A stretch of 64,000 nucleotides of DNA from Paraburkholderia caffeinitolerans (GTDB taxonomy: Bacteria; Pseudomonadota; Gammaproteobacteria; Burkholderiales; Burkholderiaceae). The translations under genes and the position numbers were made by a program. The notes under the pieces were generated by a model. That model saw only the letters and a list, made by a program, of their open reading frames with translations, did not search any database and was not told the DNA's origin. Each line of letters starts with the position of its first letter. Position 1 is the stretch's first letter. Positions 31,378 through 40,997 of this stretch are shown piece by piece. Location: the NCBI RefSeq assembly GCF_902859945.1, contig NZ_CADIKL010000002.1:186001-250000 (forward strand), in the 5' to 3' direction.

Positions 31378-34347
31378 TTATACTGTTTCCTCAGCGCAAC
31401 CGGACACGGGTTCGAGCCGGGTGGACTGCCCTCGTGCAAGCGAGCGCAACGCAAGCTCCGCGATATGCAGCGTGTGCCGTCCAGCGCCCTGCGCGATCTG
31501 CTCGCGGCAGCTAAATCCATTCGTCACCACCAGCGTCTCGCGCGGCGCTTGCCGCACAAGCGGCAGTAGCTTGTCCTCTCCAATCTTCATCGACAGTTCG
31601 TAGTGGGCGGCATTGAAGCCAAACGATCCTGCCATACCGCAGCAGCCGGTATCGAGGAGCGTCCAGCGCACCCCCAGCTTGTTCAGCAAGGCCGTTTCGC
31701 CCTTCATGCCGAACAGCGACTTTTGATGGCAATGCCCATGCACCAGCACATCCGCATCGAGCGCCGGCCATTCGAATTGGGCTTGCGAGACGAAATCCGA
31801 AAAGAGGAAGCTTTGCTGCGAGAGCCGCCGCGCAATATCGTTGCCCGGAAGCTGCTTCAGCAACTCATCCTTGAACACCGACAGGCAACCCGGCTCGAGC
31901 CCGACCACCGGCACGCCGCTGCGGATGTCGTCCGCGAGCGCTTCGACAATGTCGGATAGCAACGCCCGCGCCTCATCGAGGAGACCGTAGTCGTAGAGCG
32001 GGCGTCCGCAGCACAGCCGTTTGCGGGGCAGCACCACTTCGTAGCCGATGCGCTCCAGAACCTCCATGGCGGCCGAAGCAACCTGCGGCGAGAAATGATC
32101 GTTGAAGGTGTCGACCCAGAGGATCACCTTTTGGCGAGCCACATTGCGCAGCGCACCGCGCTCTGCATGTTTTTCCGCACTCGACGCCCTGAACGACTTC
32201 GGCGCGAAAACCGGGAGATCGCGCTCGGCGGCCACGCCCGCGACCCATTTGCCGATGCGCGCCAGCGACGGCGAAGACATCGCGAAGTTCGCAAGCCGCG
32301 AGAAGCGGCTCGCCCATGGCGCCCATTGCCCGATTCGCCCCATGAACATCGCCTGCCGCGGCCGGCGATGGTTTTCATAGTAGTGCGATAGAAACTCCGC
32401 CTTGTACGAGGCCATGTCCGTATGCGTCGGACAATCGGACTTGCACCCCTTGCAGGCGAGGCAAGCGTCGAGCGCCTCCTTGACTTCCGTACTATTCCAG
32501 CCGTCTTTGATAACCTCGCCCTGCAACATCTCCCAGAAGAGATGCGCGCGGCCGCGCGTCGAGAAGCGCTCTTCGCGGGTGGCGCGAAAACTCGGGCACA
32601 TCGTGCCGCCGTCGAGTGAGCGACACTTGCCCATGCCGATGCAGCGCTCGACCGCGCGTTGCATGCCATCGCCCTCGGGACTTTCGAAGCTCAGCTTCGT
32701 CGTGAGCGTCACGGGCTTGTATGAAGGCCCCATGCGCAAGTTTTCGTCGACGCGGTAGGCGTTCACGACCTTGCCTGGGTTCAAGCGATTCGCCGGGTCC
32801 CAGATGGCCTTGAACTCTTCCATCGCCTGCATGATCTCCGGGCCGTACATGATCGGCAGGAATTCCGCCTTGGCTTGCCCGTCGCCATGTTCGCCCGAGA
32901 GCGAGCCGCCGAAATCCACGACGAGCTGCGCCGCTTCACGAAGGAATCCTCTCCATTTGAGGACGCCTTCCGCCGTGCGGATATCGAAGGTAATGCGCGC
33001 GTGCACGCAGCCGTCACCGAAGTGGCCGTACAGGCAGGTGTCGTAGCCGTAGCGGTCAACCAGGGCCTGAAAATTCCGCAGATAGTCGCCCAGCCGCTCC
33101 GGATCCACGGCAGCATCTTCCCAGCCCACCATCGGGTCGGGCTTGTTTGGGTCGATCGACAAAGCAACCGCCGATGCGCCGGTCTCGCGTATCGACCAGA
33201 TCTTCTGCTGTAGCGCTTTTTCCGTGACGACGAAGCCCGTCACGTCGGCGCACGCCTCAGCCGCCAGAAAATGGCGCTCCGCCGCTTTTGCCTGGCGCGT
33301 CGCGTCCTCCATCGAATCAGCCCCGAACTCGAGCACGACCCACGCGTCGCCGTGCGGCAGCAGCGCGATCTCCTCGCTCTTGAGGCCGCGCGCCTGCAGG
33401 CCGCGCACGATGCCACGATCGAGGCCTTCGATGGCGATGGGAGTAAAGCGTGTGAAATGCGGCACCGCATCCGCCGCAACGTAGATATCCTTGAAGCCGA
33501 GCAGGAGCAGCACGCGAGAAGCCGGGCTATGCACGAGCCGCACCTTGGCCTGCAGCGTAATCGCGCACGTGCCTTCGGTTCCCACGAGCGCGCGCGCAAC
33601 GTTGAAGCCGTGCTCCGGTAGCAACTGGTCGAGGTTGAAGCCCGAGACGCGCCGCTTGATTTGTGGAAACTCGTCGCGAATGTGCGCTGCGTAGCGATCG
33701 CGCAGAGCGCGCAGGCGCCGATAGATTTCGCCGCGACGGCCGCCTTCGGCGATGATCGCGTCCAACTCCCCTTCGCTGGTCGGGCCGACCCAGAAGCGCG
33801 CGCCATCGTACGTCAGGACCTCCAGGGCTTCGACGTTCTCAGCCGTCTTGCCCGCCATCACCGAATGCGCTCCACAGGAGTTATTCGCAATCATGCCGCC
33901 GAGCGTGCAGCGGCTGTGCGTTGCCGGATCGGGCGCGAACGTGAGGCCGTGCTCCTCGGCGGCATCGCGCAGCGAGTCGCAGACGACACCGGGTTCCACG
34001 ATTGCCGTCTTCCCGACCGGGTCCACGGACACCACCCGGTTCACGTACTTGCTGGCGTCCGCCACCACGGCGACGTTCACGCATTGGCCGTTTTGCGAGG
34101 TGCCGCCGCCACGCGTCAGGAACGGTACGTCGTGACGCTTGCAAACCGCCACTGCGGCGACGAGATCCTCCACGTCGGCGGGCACCACCACGCCAAGCGG
34201 AATTTGCCGGTAGTTCGAAGCATCCGAAGCATAGAGCGCCTTCGATCCGGCATCGAACCGGACTTCGCCGCGCAGCGCGCGGTGAAGATCGGCTTGAACG
34301 CCTTGCAGCACGTCTTCGCTGGCCTGATACGGAGTGGCGGCTTTCAA
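31378..34347 (-). CDS. FAD/Fe-S D-2-hydroxyglutarate dehydrogenase (YdiJ-like)
   Basis: 989 aa, close to E. coli YdiJ. It has an N-terminal FAD_binding_4 domain (R-G-G-G-T-S-Q-N-G near residue 100), an FAD-oxidase C-terminal domain, then a [4Fe-4S] region (C-I-G-M-G-K-C and C-L-A-C-K-G-C-K-S-D-C-P) and two C-C-G motifs (C-C-G-R-P, T-G-C-C-G-M). The start is TTG at 34347, one base after the hglS stop, so translation is probably coupled. D-2-hydroxyglutarate is the product of HglS, so oxidation to 2-oxoglutarate is the expected step; D-lactate is an alternative. Confidence 0.85.
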   Translation of the reverse strand: MKAATPYQASEDVLQGVQADLHRALRGEVRFDAGSKALYASDASNYRQIPLGVVVPADVEDLVAAVAVCKRHDVPFLTRGGGTSQNGQCVNVAVVADASKYVNRVVSVDPVGKTAIVEPGVVCDSLRDAAEEHGLTFAPDPATHSRCTLGGMIANNSCGAHSVMAGKTAENVEALEVLTYDGARFWVGPTSEGELDAIIAEGGRRGEIYRRLRALRDRYAAHIRDEFPQIKRRVSGFNLDQLLPEHGFNVARALVGTEGTCAITLQAKVRLVHSPASRVLLLLGFKDIYVAADAVPHFTRFTPIAIEGLDRGIVRGLQARGLKSEEIALLPHGDAWVVLEFGADSMEDATRQAKAAERHFLAAEACADVTGFVVTEKALQQKIWSIRETGASAVALSIDPNKPDPMVGWEDAAVDPERLGDYLRNFQALVDRYGYDTCLYGHFGDGCVHARITFDIRTAEGVLKWRGFLREAAQLVVDFGGSLSGEHGDGQAKAEFLPIMYGPEIMQAMEEFKAIWDPANRLNPGKVVNAYRVDENLRMGPSYKPVTLTTKLSFESPEGDGMQRAVERCIGMGKCRSLDGGTMCPSFRATREERFSTRGRAHLFWEMLQGEVIKDGWNSTEVKEALDACLACKGCKSDCPTHTDMASYKAEFLSHYYENHRRPRQAMFMGRIGQWAPWASRFSRLANFAMSSPSLARIGKWVAGVAAERDLPVFAPKSFRASSAEKHAERGALRNVARQKVILWVDTFNDHFSPQVASAAMEVLERIGYEVVLPRKRLCCGRPLYDYGLLDEARALLSDIVEALADDIRSGVPVVGLEPGCLSVFKDELLKQLPGNDIARRLSQQSFLFSDFVSQAQFEWPALDADVLVHGHCHQKSLFGMKGETALLNKLGVRWTLLDTGCCGMAGSFGFNAAHYELSMKIGEDKLLPLVRQAPRETLVVTNGFSCREQIAQGAGRHTLHIAELALRSLARGQSTRLEPVSGCAEETV

Positions 34348-34348
34348 T

Positions 34349-35407
34349 TTACTTCCCGGCCGCAGAGGTGTTGGCGGCGTTATTAGCCGTATTGGCGGTC
34401 ATCTTGAAGATGCCCGTGGCGTTACCGGCGTCGAAGCGCAGATCGGTTTCCCACTGGCGCGTGGCCTGATTGAAGATGCGCTTGCGCGTGATGAATTCGT
34501 AGAACGAGCCCGGCACCTCGCGCTTGACCGTGCCGCCATCGCTCTGGCGCAGATCGCGCAGCACGATATCAGCACGATAGGCGGTTTGGAACACACGGCC
34601 CGAGCGCGAGCGCTCGACATCGGGCTTCATCGGACGGCCCTTCGCCTTCTCGTCGTCGGAGAGCTTGAACACGTCGGCCACGCGGTCGGTCGCATGATTG
34701 AATGCGTTGCCCTCCGTCGCGATCCAGGCCATTTCCGCTGATTCGAGCAGCAGCGTTTCGTAGTCTTTGACACTAGGCGCTTCGTGCTGACGCGAAAATG
34801 CGCCGACGATCACGGGCAACAATTCGCGCGCCGTTTCGAGCGGCAGATAGCCGTCGCGTGCGAGCTCGGCAAGCTGCGAGCATGCGAGCGGCGTGAGCGG
34901 ATCGCGCGAAGTGCCCAGCACGTTGGACACAGCCTGCTGAAACTCCTTCGAGAAGCGCTCCGGATGCAATTCGCTCACAAAGAACTGCGCAATCTCGTCC
35001 GGCGCGTCCTCGTGCACATACGCGCGCCCGGTCATGCCGAGCTTGTCCAGCGGGTAGCGGCCATTGAGCTTGAAGCCGAGCGGCAGCAGGATGCGCGTAA
35101 AGGCAGCCTCGCCGGGCGGCAGCGCGCCGCTATGCGCCCAGCGCACCGTGCGCAGCGCGCCATGATCGAAGTACACCGAACCACCCTGCGCAATCGCGTC
35201 GTTGGTGTAGTTGCGGCCGTTGGGCGAGCGTTCGAGCAGGTCCTCGAACAGCGCCATATTCATCGCTTGCGCGAGTTCGGCGCGCGTGACCACGCCTTCT
35301 TCCCATTCCTGCAGCAGCGCGGGGATATTCAGCGTCGCAAAGAGACGCTCGGTCTTTTGCGCACCCAGCAAACCATGCAGCAGGCTTTCAACATTCGAAT
35401 TTCTCAT
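34349..35407 (-). CDS. hglS: 2-Oxoadipate dioxygenase/decarboxylase (DUF1338)
   Basis: 352 aa from the ATG at 35407, which has GGGAG six bases upstream; the ATG at 35413 sits directly on the ribosome-binding site and was rejected. DUF1338 family. H82 and R86 (H-G-A-L-R), H238 (A-F-N-H) and E304 (S-F-Y-E-F) have the spacing I recall for the Pseudomonas putida HglS metal site. The enzyme turns 2-oxoadipate into D-2-hydroxyglutarate. It is the first gene of the minus-strand operon hglS-D2HGDH-amaB-aminotransferase, with a divergent LysR gene. Confidence 0.88.
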   Translation of the reverse strand: MRNSNVESLLHGLLGAQKTERLFATLNIPALLQEWEEGVVTRAELAQAMNMALFEDLLERSPNGRNYTNDAIAQGGSVYFDHGALRTVRWAHSGALPPGEAAFTRILLPLGFKLNGRYPLDKLGMTGRAYVHEDAPDEIAQFFVSELHPERFSKEFQQAVSNVLGTSRDPLTPLACSQLAELARDGYLPLETARELLPVIVGAFSRQHEAPSVKDYETLLLESAEMAWIATEGNAFNHATDRVADVFKLSDDEKAKGRPMKPDVERSRSGRVFQTAYRADIVLRDLRQSDGGTVKREVPGSFYEFITRKRIFNQATRQWETDLRFDAGNATGIFKMTANTANNAANTSAAGK

Positions 35408-35543
35408 TGCCATCTCCCAAATCCCAGCAAATTGGAGCGCGAGACCGATTCCATCCCACGCAGCGCACCAATTAATTATTCAAAACGCCACGCCCGCCGT
35501 AAAGTGACATAAAATTGCCAGTCGATGAGTTTTTGGAACTACC

Positions 35544-36458
35544 ATGCGTAAATTCAGGATCCCCAACATGAGCGCGCTGATCGCATTCGAAGCGGCCGCG
35601 CGGCATGAGAGTTTCACTCAGGCAGCCAAGGAGCTTTTTCTCACGGAAAGCGCCGTGTCCCGGCAAATCGCCACCCTCGAATCGGGCCTCGGCGTGCGCC
35701 TGTTCGTGCGCGCCAAGCAGCGCGTGGTCCTGACGCGCGCGGGCAAGCTCTATGGCATGCAGGTACGCCGCTCGCTGGAAAATCTGGACAAGGACACCCT
35801 CTCGATCATCGTGCACGGCAGCGGCGGCGGCTACCTCGAACTGGCGGTCCTGCCGACCTTCGCTTCCGAGTGGTTAATTCCGCGCATGAAAGACTTCAAC
35901 GACCGCAATGCCGATGTGCGGATCAATATGGGCGTGCGAACGGACACGTTTTCGTTCGACGAATCGCATTTCGAGGCCGCTATTCACTATGGGAAACCCA
36001 CTTGGCCTGGCACGACTTCCGATTACCTGTTTGGCGAAGAGGTGGTGCCAATCTGCTCGCCGGCCCTGTTGAAGAAGCCGATCAAGAAAGCCCACGAATT
36101 GCTCGCCTATCCGCTGCTTCACTCGACCACGCGGCCTCACGGGTGGTCGCAATGGTTTGCGGCGCTGGGCGTGGAAGACAACGCCACGATGCAAGGCGTT
36201 CGATATGAACTGCATACGATGCTCACCGCGGGTGCGGCGGCGGGACTGGGCATCGCGCTCGTGCCCCGATTCCTCGTGGAGGGGCAGCTCAAGCACCTGG
36301 GGCTCGTGATCCCTTTTGAATCACCGGTGGCGCAGAACGGAAGTTCGGATGCCGCCTACTATCTCGTCTATCCAACGGAATTCAGCCACGGCAAACCGCT
36401 CGAAGCGTTTCGCGCGTGGCTGCTGGAACAGGCGGGGGCATACGCCGGTATCGAGTGA
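35544..36458 (+). CDS. LysR-family regulator of the lysine-degradation cluster
   Basis: 304 aa, GcvA-like. HTH: F-T-Q-A-A-K-E-L-F-L-T-E-S-A-V-S-R-Q-I near residues 25-45, then the LysR substrate-binding domain. It is divergent from hglS with 136 bp between the starts and is followed by amaA on the opposite strand. Control of hglS-amaB by 2-oxoadipate or aminoadipate is a reasonable guess. Confidence 0.85.
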   Translation: MRKFRIPNMSALIAFEAAARHESFTQAAKELFLTESAVSRQIATLESGLGVRLFVRAKQRVVLTRAGKLYGMQVRRSLENLDKDTLSIIVHGSGGGYLELAVLPTFASEWLIPRMKDFNDRNADVRINMGVRTDTFSFDESHFEAAIHYGKPTWPGTTSDYLFGEEVVPICSPALLKKPIKKAHELLAYPLLHSTTRPHGWSQWFAALGVEDNATMQGVRYELHTMLTAGAAAGLGIALVPRFLVEGQLKHLGLVIPFESPVAQNGSSDAAYYLVYPTEFSHGKPLEAFRAWLLEQAGAYAGIE

Positions 36459-36524
36459 CAGGCGGGTCGAAGCGCGTCCCCACGAGGTGACGGCTTCGAG
36501 AACGAACCGAGCGCCTGGGGACGC

Positions 36525-37793
36525 TCAATGCCGGTACGCCGCGAGCGCGTCGCGCGCCTGGAACGCGGTGTACGTGAGCTGTGCGGCAGCAAGGCCGGCG
36601 AGGCCGAACGTGCGGGTCAGGCCGAATGCCGCAAAGCCTTCCGGCACCGGCTGACCCAGCGCCAACGCGTCGGCGAGCGTTTCGCCAGCGACCGTGGTGG
36701 GCGCCATGCCGTGCCCGCCGAATGCAATCGCGTGCCAGACGCCGTCACCATCGCGGCCGATTTGCGGCATCTTGTGCCGTGCGTAGCTCATCAGCCCGCC
36801 CCACGCGTATTCGACCTTCACGTCCGCCAACTGCGGATACACGCGCACGAGGTCGCGCCTGAGCAGCCGCGCGATGGCCTCCGGGCCGCGGTCGAGCACT
36901 GAGATGCGGCCGCCCCACACAATGCGCGTGTCTTTCAGCGGCCGGTAATAGTCGAACGCAAAACGCGTGTCGTAGACGGCATAAGGCGCGTCGATTGCCT
37001 CGGCAAGGCGCGGGCCAAGCGGCTCGGTCGCGATCACATAGGTCGCGATCGGCAGGACCGCGCGCTCGATGCGCTGCGAGACACCGCGCGCATAACCGCC
37101 GCAGGCGAATACCACATCTTTGGCGGACACCGTGCCAGTCGGTGTGCGCACAACGAAACCCGCGCCATCGCGCTCGATCGAGCGTGCCGGCGATTGCTCG
37201 TAGATGCGCGCGCCGCCCTGCGCCGCGGCATTCGCCACGCCCAGCACGTATTTCAGCGGGTGGAAATGAAAAGCGTTGGGTTCGAAGAGTCCGCCGTGAT
37301 AGCGCGCGGTCTTCAGCCGCGCACGCAGCGCGTCCTTCGCCACCGGCTCCCATTCGACGCCGAAATCGCGCTTCATCAGCAAGCGCACGGCATCCAGCTT
37401 CGATGCATCGTCGAACCAGTTCGCCAGCATCACGCCACGGTCGACGAGGTCGCAATCGATGCCATAGCGGGCGACGCGCGCGCGAATCAGGTCCACGGCT
37501 TCGATCGTGAGGCCGTACAGGTGGCGCGCCTTGGCGGCCCCAAGCGTGCCGAGCAGGTCGCCATTGTCGAGACTGTAGCCACCAAACACGAAGCCGCCGT
37601 TGCGGCCCGATGCGCCAAAGCCAACGCGCTCGCCATCGAGCACGACCACGTCGCGCACCCCGCGCTCGACGAGCCCAAGCGCGGTGTTCAAGCCCGCGAG
37701 GCCGCCGCCGATGATGCAGACCTGCGTGTCGACCTTACCGCTCAGTTGCGGATAAGGCTGACGGGTGACGGTGGATTCGTAGAAGTTTTGCAT
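36525..37793 (-). CDS. amaA: FAD-dependent L-pipecolate oxidase
   Basis: 422 aa DAO-family flavoprotein. Dinucleotide-binding fold G-G-G-L-A-G-L-N-T-A at about residues 29-38, D-G-E-R-V-G-F-G-A-S-G-R-N-G-G and the C-terminal G-G-H-G-M-A-P-T-T. Homologues oxidise L-pipecolate to piperideine-6-carboxylate, the substrate of AmaB encoded about 5 kb away. A permease follows in the same orientation. Without context a gamma-glutamylputrescine oxidase would be the alternative. Confidence 0.8.
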   Translation of the reverse strand: MQNFYESTVTRQPYPQLSGKVDTQVCIIGGGLAGLNTALGLVERGVRDVVVLDGERVGFGASGRNGGFVFGGYSLDNGDLLGTLGAAKARHLYGLTIEAVDLIRARVARYGIDCDLVDRGVMLANWFDDASKLDAVRLLMKRDFGVEWEPVAKDALRARLKTARYHGGLFEPNAFHFHPLKYVLGVANAAAQGGARIYEQSPARSIERDGAGFVVRTPTGTVSAKDVVFACGGYARGVSQRIERAVLPIATYVIATEPLGPRLAEAIDAPYAVYDTRFAFDYYRPLKDTRIVWGGRISVLDRGPEAIARLLRRDLVRVYPQLADVKVEYAWGGLMSYARHKMPQIGRDGDGVWHAIAFGGHGMAPTTVAGETLADALALGQPVPEGFAAFGLTRTFGLAGLAAAQLTYTAFQARDALAAYRH

Positions 37794-37864
37794 GCGATTG
37801 GGCTTCTAAAAAACGGAAAAATGAATGCGGGCGCTTTAACTGCCCACCTCTCCAGCGGGACAGA

Positions 37865-39445
37865 TCACGCCTCGGGCGCCACCTTCGCCTGGGCGCTCAT
37901 GTAGCCCGATCGACTCTCGCTCGACGCGGTCTCGAGCTGGCTTTTCGCATAGCGCTCGACCCAGGGTGCGAATTCCATGTCCTCATAGCGCACGAGGCGG
38001 CTTTTGCGCACGATCGCGTAGCCGAACCAGACCGCGAGGAAAAGCGGCAAGCCGATATAGGTGGCGCTCACGCCTGCCCAGTCTATCTTGTTGGCGAGAA
38101 AAGCCTGATAGTCCTGGCCGACCGTGACGAGCGTGCACAGCACGGCAGCCAGGATCGGACCGAACGGGAAGAGCTTGGCCCGGTACGGCAGTTGCTCGAG
38201 GCGATAGCCCTGCTTCAGGAAGCCCTTGCGAAACCGGTAGTGGCTGATCGCAATGCCGAGCCACGTAATGAAGCCGGCCATTCCGGAGAGGTTCAGCAGC
38301 CACAGGTACATGGTCTGGTCGCCATAAAGCGACGTGAGAAAGCACAGCGCGCCCACGGCGGTGGTCGCAAACAGCGCGTTGAGCGGCACGCCTCCCGCCG
38401 AGACTTTTGCAAACAGCTTGGGTGCGCGGCCTTCGACCGCGAGATTGTAGAGCATGCGCGTGGACGCATACATGCCCGAATTGCCAGCCGAAAGCACGGC
38501 GGTCAGGATCACCGCGTTCATGACGCCGGCCGCAAACGCAAGGCCCGCGTGACGGAACACGAGCGTGAACGGGCTTACGCCAATATCGGTCACGTCGCTT
38601 TTCAGCAGGCTCGGATCGGTATAAGGAATGATCATGCCGATCACGAATATTGCCAGCACATAGAACAACAAGATGCGCCAGAAAATCTGCTTCACCGCGC
38701 GCGGAATCGTCGTGCTCGGGTTTTCAGCTTCGCCCGCCGCCACGCCGATCATTTCGGTGCCCTGAAACGAGAATCCCGCGATCATCGCGACGCCGAGCAT
38801 CGAGGCCCAGCCGCCAACGAACGGCGCGTCCTTGATCGTGAAGTTTTCGAACCCGTTGCTGGGGCCGCCCTGCATGATGCCAAAAATCATCAGGACGCCG
38901 ACCGCAATGAACGCAATCACCGTCAATACCTTGACCAGCGAGAACCAGTATTCGGCCTCGCCGAAGCCGCGCACCGACAAAGCGTTAAGCGCGAAAATCA
39001 GGGTGAGAAACAGCGCGCTCCACCAGACGCCCGGCACCTTGGGAAACCAGTAGTGCATCACGAGTTGTGCGGCAACCAGCTCGACGGCAATGGTCACCGC
39101 CCAGCTATACCAGTAGTTCCAGCCGATCGCGAAACCAAAACCTTCGTCGACGAATTTCGCACCGTATGCGGCGAATGACCCCGACACGGGCATGAAGGCC
39201 GCCATCTCGCCGAGGCTCGTCATCAGGAAATAGACCATCAGGCCGATCACCATATACGCGAGCATCGCGCCTCCGGGACCCGCCTGCGAGATCGATGTGC
39301 CCGTGGCAACAAACAGGCCCGTGCCGATGGACCCGCCAATTGCGATCATGCGCAAATGGCGCGCTTGCAGTCCGCGATGGAGTATGGGTTCCCCTGATCT
39401 GGAACCCGATGTACCCGGGGAATGATTGTCCGGTTGTGAACGCAT
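37865..39445 (-). CDS. Amino acid permease, APC/AAT family (LysP-like)
   Basis: 526 aa with 12 membrane segments. AAT-family marks are I-A-I-G-G-S-I-G-T-G-L-F, M-A-A-F-M-P-V-S-G-S-F-A, G-T-E-M-I-G-V-A-A-G-E and N-S-G-M-Y-A-S-T-R-M-L. It lies upstream of amaA on the same strand (about 70 bp gap), so uptake of lysine or pipecolate is the likely job; the exact substrate is not determined. Confidence 0.85.
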   Translation of the reverse strand: MRSQPDNHSPGTSGSRSGEPILHRGLQARHLRMIAIGGSIGTGLFVATGTSISQAGPGGAMLAYMVIGLMVYFLMTSLGEMAAFMPVSGSFAAYGAKFVDEGFGFAIGWNYWYSWAVTIAVELVAAQLVMHYWFPKVPGVWWSALFLTLIFALNALSVRGFGEAEYWFSLVKVLTVIAFIAVGVLMIFGIMQGGPSNGFENFTIKDAPFVGGWASMLGVAMIAGFSFQGTEMIGVAAGEAENPSTTIPRAVKQIFWRILLFYVLAIFVIGMIIPYTDPSLLKSDVTDIGVSPFTLVFRHAGLAFAAGVMNAVILTAVLSAGNSGMYASTRMLYNLAVEGRAPKLFAKVSAGGVPLNALFATTAVGALCFLTSLYGDQTMYLWLLNLSGMAGFITWLGIAISHYRFRKGFLKQGYRLEQLPYRAKLFPFGPILAAVLCTLVTVGQDYQAFLANKIDWAGVSATYIGLPLFLAVWFGYAIVRKSRLVRYEDMEFAPWVERYAKSQLETASSESRSGYMSAQAKVAPEA

Positions 39446-39758
39446 GACGTGCGCTGTCTCCTTGTTTGTCTAAGACGACGATGCACGTCTGGTTCTCCTG
39501 CCACACGCTAGCGGCATGAACGCACTGAACCGGCTGACGTGCGTGTCGCCTTCATCGTGGGGCCGGCCGCACACGAAAAGCCGCGCGGCTGGAAAGGCGC
39601 CTGCTGTTTATTCCACCTATCTCGGCGCCGGACAGAGTGTATTGATTAACAAGATGAAACGCCAAACGACATTTCGGAACTAGTTAATGCGTCTTCATCA
39701 TCAACTGGCGCCGACTCGAAGGTCGTTTCATCCGCAATTCGCATGGTCGAATGCGTCG
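39446..39758. other. Intergenic stretch between permease and porin genes
   Basis: 313 bp with no ORF of merit. It contains the permease promoter region and a 12-bp palindrome AGCCGCGCGGCT at 39579-39590. The left part is GC-rich and the right part, near 39640-39690, is AT-rich. I see no RNA gene. Confidence 0.5.
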
Positions 39759-40841
39759 TCAGAAACGCGTTCGAATGCCAGCCCCCGCGGTATACCCGCT
39801 CGACAGCCTGGAAACATGGTCGTACATATAGCCGACGTAAACATCGGTGCGCTTGGAGAAGGGGTAGTCGTAACTCAGCGTTGCGGTTTGCCGCGCCTGA
39901 TTCAAATTGCTGTTATCGCGCGACCACGCATACGATGCCAGTATGCTGCCCACGCCCACCGGCACCGAAAGGCCGCCTTGCAGCATGTTCACGTGAAAGC
40001 TGCTGGTGATCAGCTCGTTGTCGGCATAGGTGTATTCGCCGTACAGCTTCACGAAGTTGAAGTTGTACGACATGCCCAATTGCATCGCCGTCTGGCTCTG
40101 GAAGCCGCGCACGAGATTATTGAGGTCTCCCGGCGTGGTGCCGAAATTCAGGTACTGCCAGGTCGCGCCCATCGCGAAATAGCCGTGCGTCCACGTGGCC
40201 TGCGCCGAAACTTTTTTCGCTGCATCGTCTCCGGCCTGATTGCCGAACGCGTACATCACATGTGCGTTCAAGCCGCTGAAGTCCGGCGTCGCATACTGAA
40301 TCGCATTGCTCCACGACGTTCCGCCAGGAATGCCCTGATTGATGCGATAACCAGGGTAGGTACCCAAAGCGGAATAGAGCTGATTGATGGTGGGCGAAAA
40401 CGTAAACGAGGCATAGAACGGATTGAATTGCGCGGACTGCAAATAGAGCAAGCTGCTCTGCCGACCGAGCGTCAACGCACCGTAGGGCGATCCAATACCC
40501 ACGTACGCATTGCGGGAGAACATGGGGTCGCCATTGAACGAACCCGACTGCCCCGTTTGCGGACGGAAGAAGCCTTCGATCACGAACATGGCCTTGTAGC
40601 CGCCACCCAGCTCCTCCTGGCCGCGAAAGCCCCAGAACGAAGTCGACAACCCGCCGCCGCCCACCTGAGCGGCGGCCGACTGGCCGGGAATGCGCAGATA
40701 ACCGGCCCATGCGTCCACGATCCCGTATAACTGCACGCTCGATTGCGCGCGTGCCTGAGCGCTCATTACCGTGAGCGCAACGGTTACGGCCACACTGCAA
40801 ATGCTTTTAAGCGTGGGAATGCGGGCATTGATTGCGAGCAT
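39759..40841 (-). CDS. Gram-negative porin (Burkholderia porin_4 type)
   Basis: 360 aa with a signal peptide ending A-R-A-Q-S-S (about residue 35) and the porin start S-V-Q-L-Y-G-I-V-D. Then the usual G-F-R-G-Q-E-E-L-G-G-G, F-S-R-N-A-Y-V-G and the terminal beta-strand T-R-F ending in Phe. A 16-stranded trimeric outer-membrane channel. It is upstream of a YczE-type gene and a deaminase on the same strand side and may serve uptake for that cluster. Confidence 0.9.
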   Translation of the reverse strand: MLAINARIPTLKSICSVAVTVALTVMSAQARAQSSVQLYGIVDAWAGYLRIPGQSAAAQVGGGGLSTSFWGFRGQEELGGGYKAMFVIEGFFRPQTGQSGSFNGDPMFSRNAYVGIGSPYGALTLGRQSSLLYLQSAQFNPFYASFTFSPTINQLYSALGTYPGYRINQGIPGGTSWSNAIQYATPDFSGLNAHVMYAFGNQAGDDAAKKVSAQATWTHGYFAMGATWQYLNFGTTPGDLNNLVRGFQSQTAMQLGMSYNFNFVKLYGEYTYADNELITSSFHVNMLQGGLSVPVGVGSILASYAWSRDNSNLNQARQTATLSYDYPFSKRTDVYVGYMYDHVSRLSSGYTAGAGIRTRF

Positions 40842-40947
40842 GACTTTGTCTCCTTCGCTATTTGTTTTGGCGAGCGCATACCGGCGTCATGAATGACGCC
40901 TCAAATCAGGCATGCGTTTCAGAAGCTTCGGTGCAGCGGCGGAAACG

Positions 40948-40969
40948 GCTCGCGGGGAACCCCGCGAGC
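40948..40969. terminator. Perfect palindromic hairpin after the YczE-like gene
   Basis: GCTCGCGGGG at 40948-40957 and CCCCGCGAGC at 40960-40969 are exact inverted repeats around AA. It lies about 30 bp past the stop of the minus-strand membrane gene. A short T-stretch follows on the minus strand (GTTT), so it is a fair intrinsic-terminator candidate. Confidence 0.55.
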
Positions 40970-40997
40970 GCGCATCACCGGCATTCAGGAACGGACG

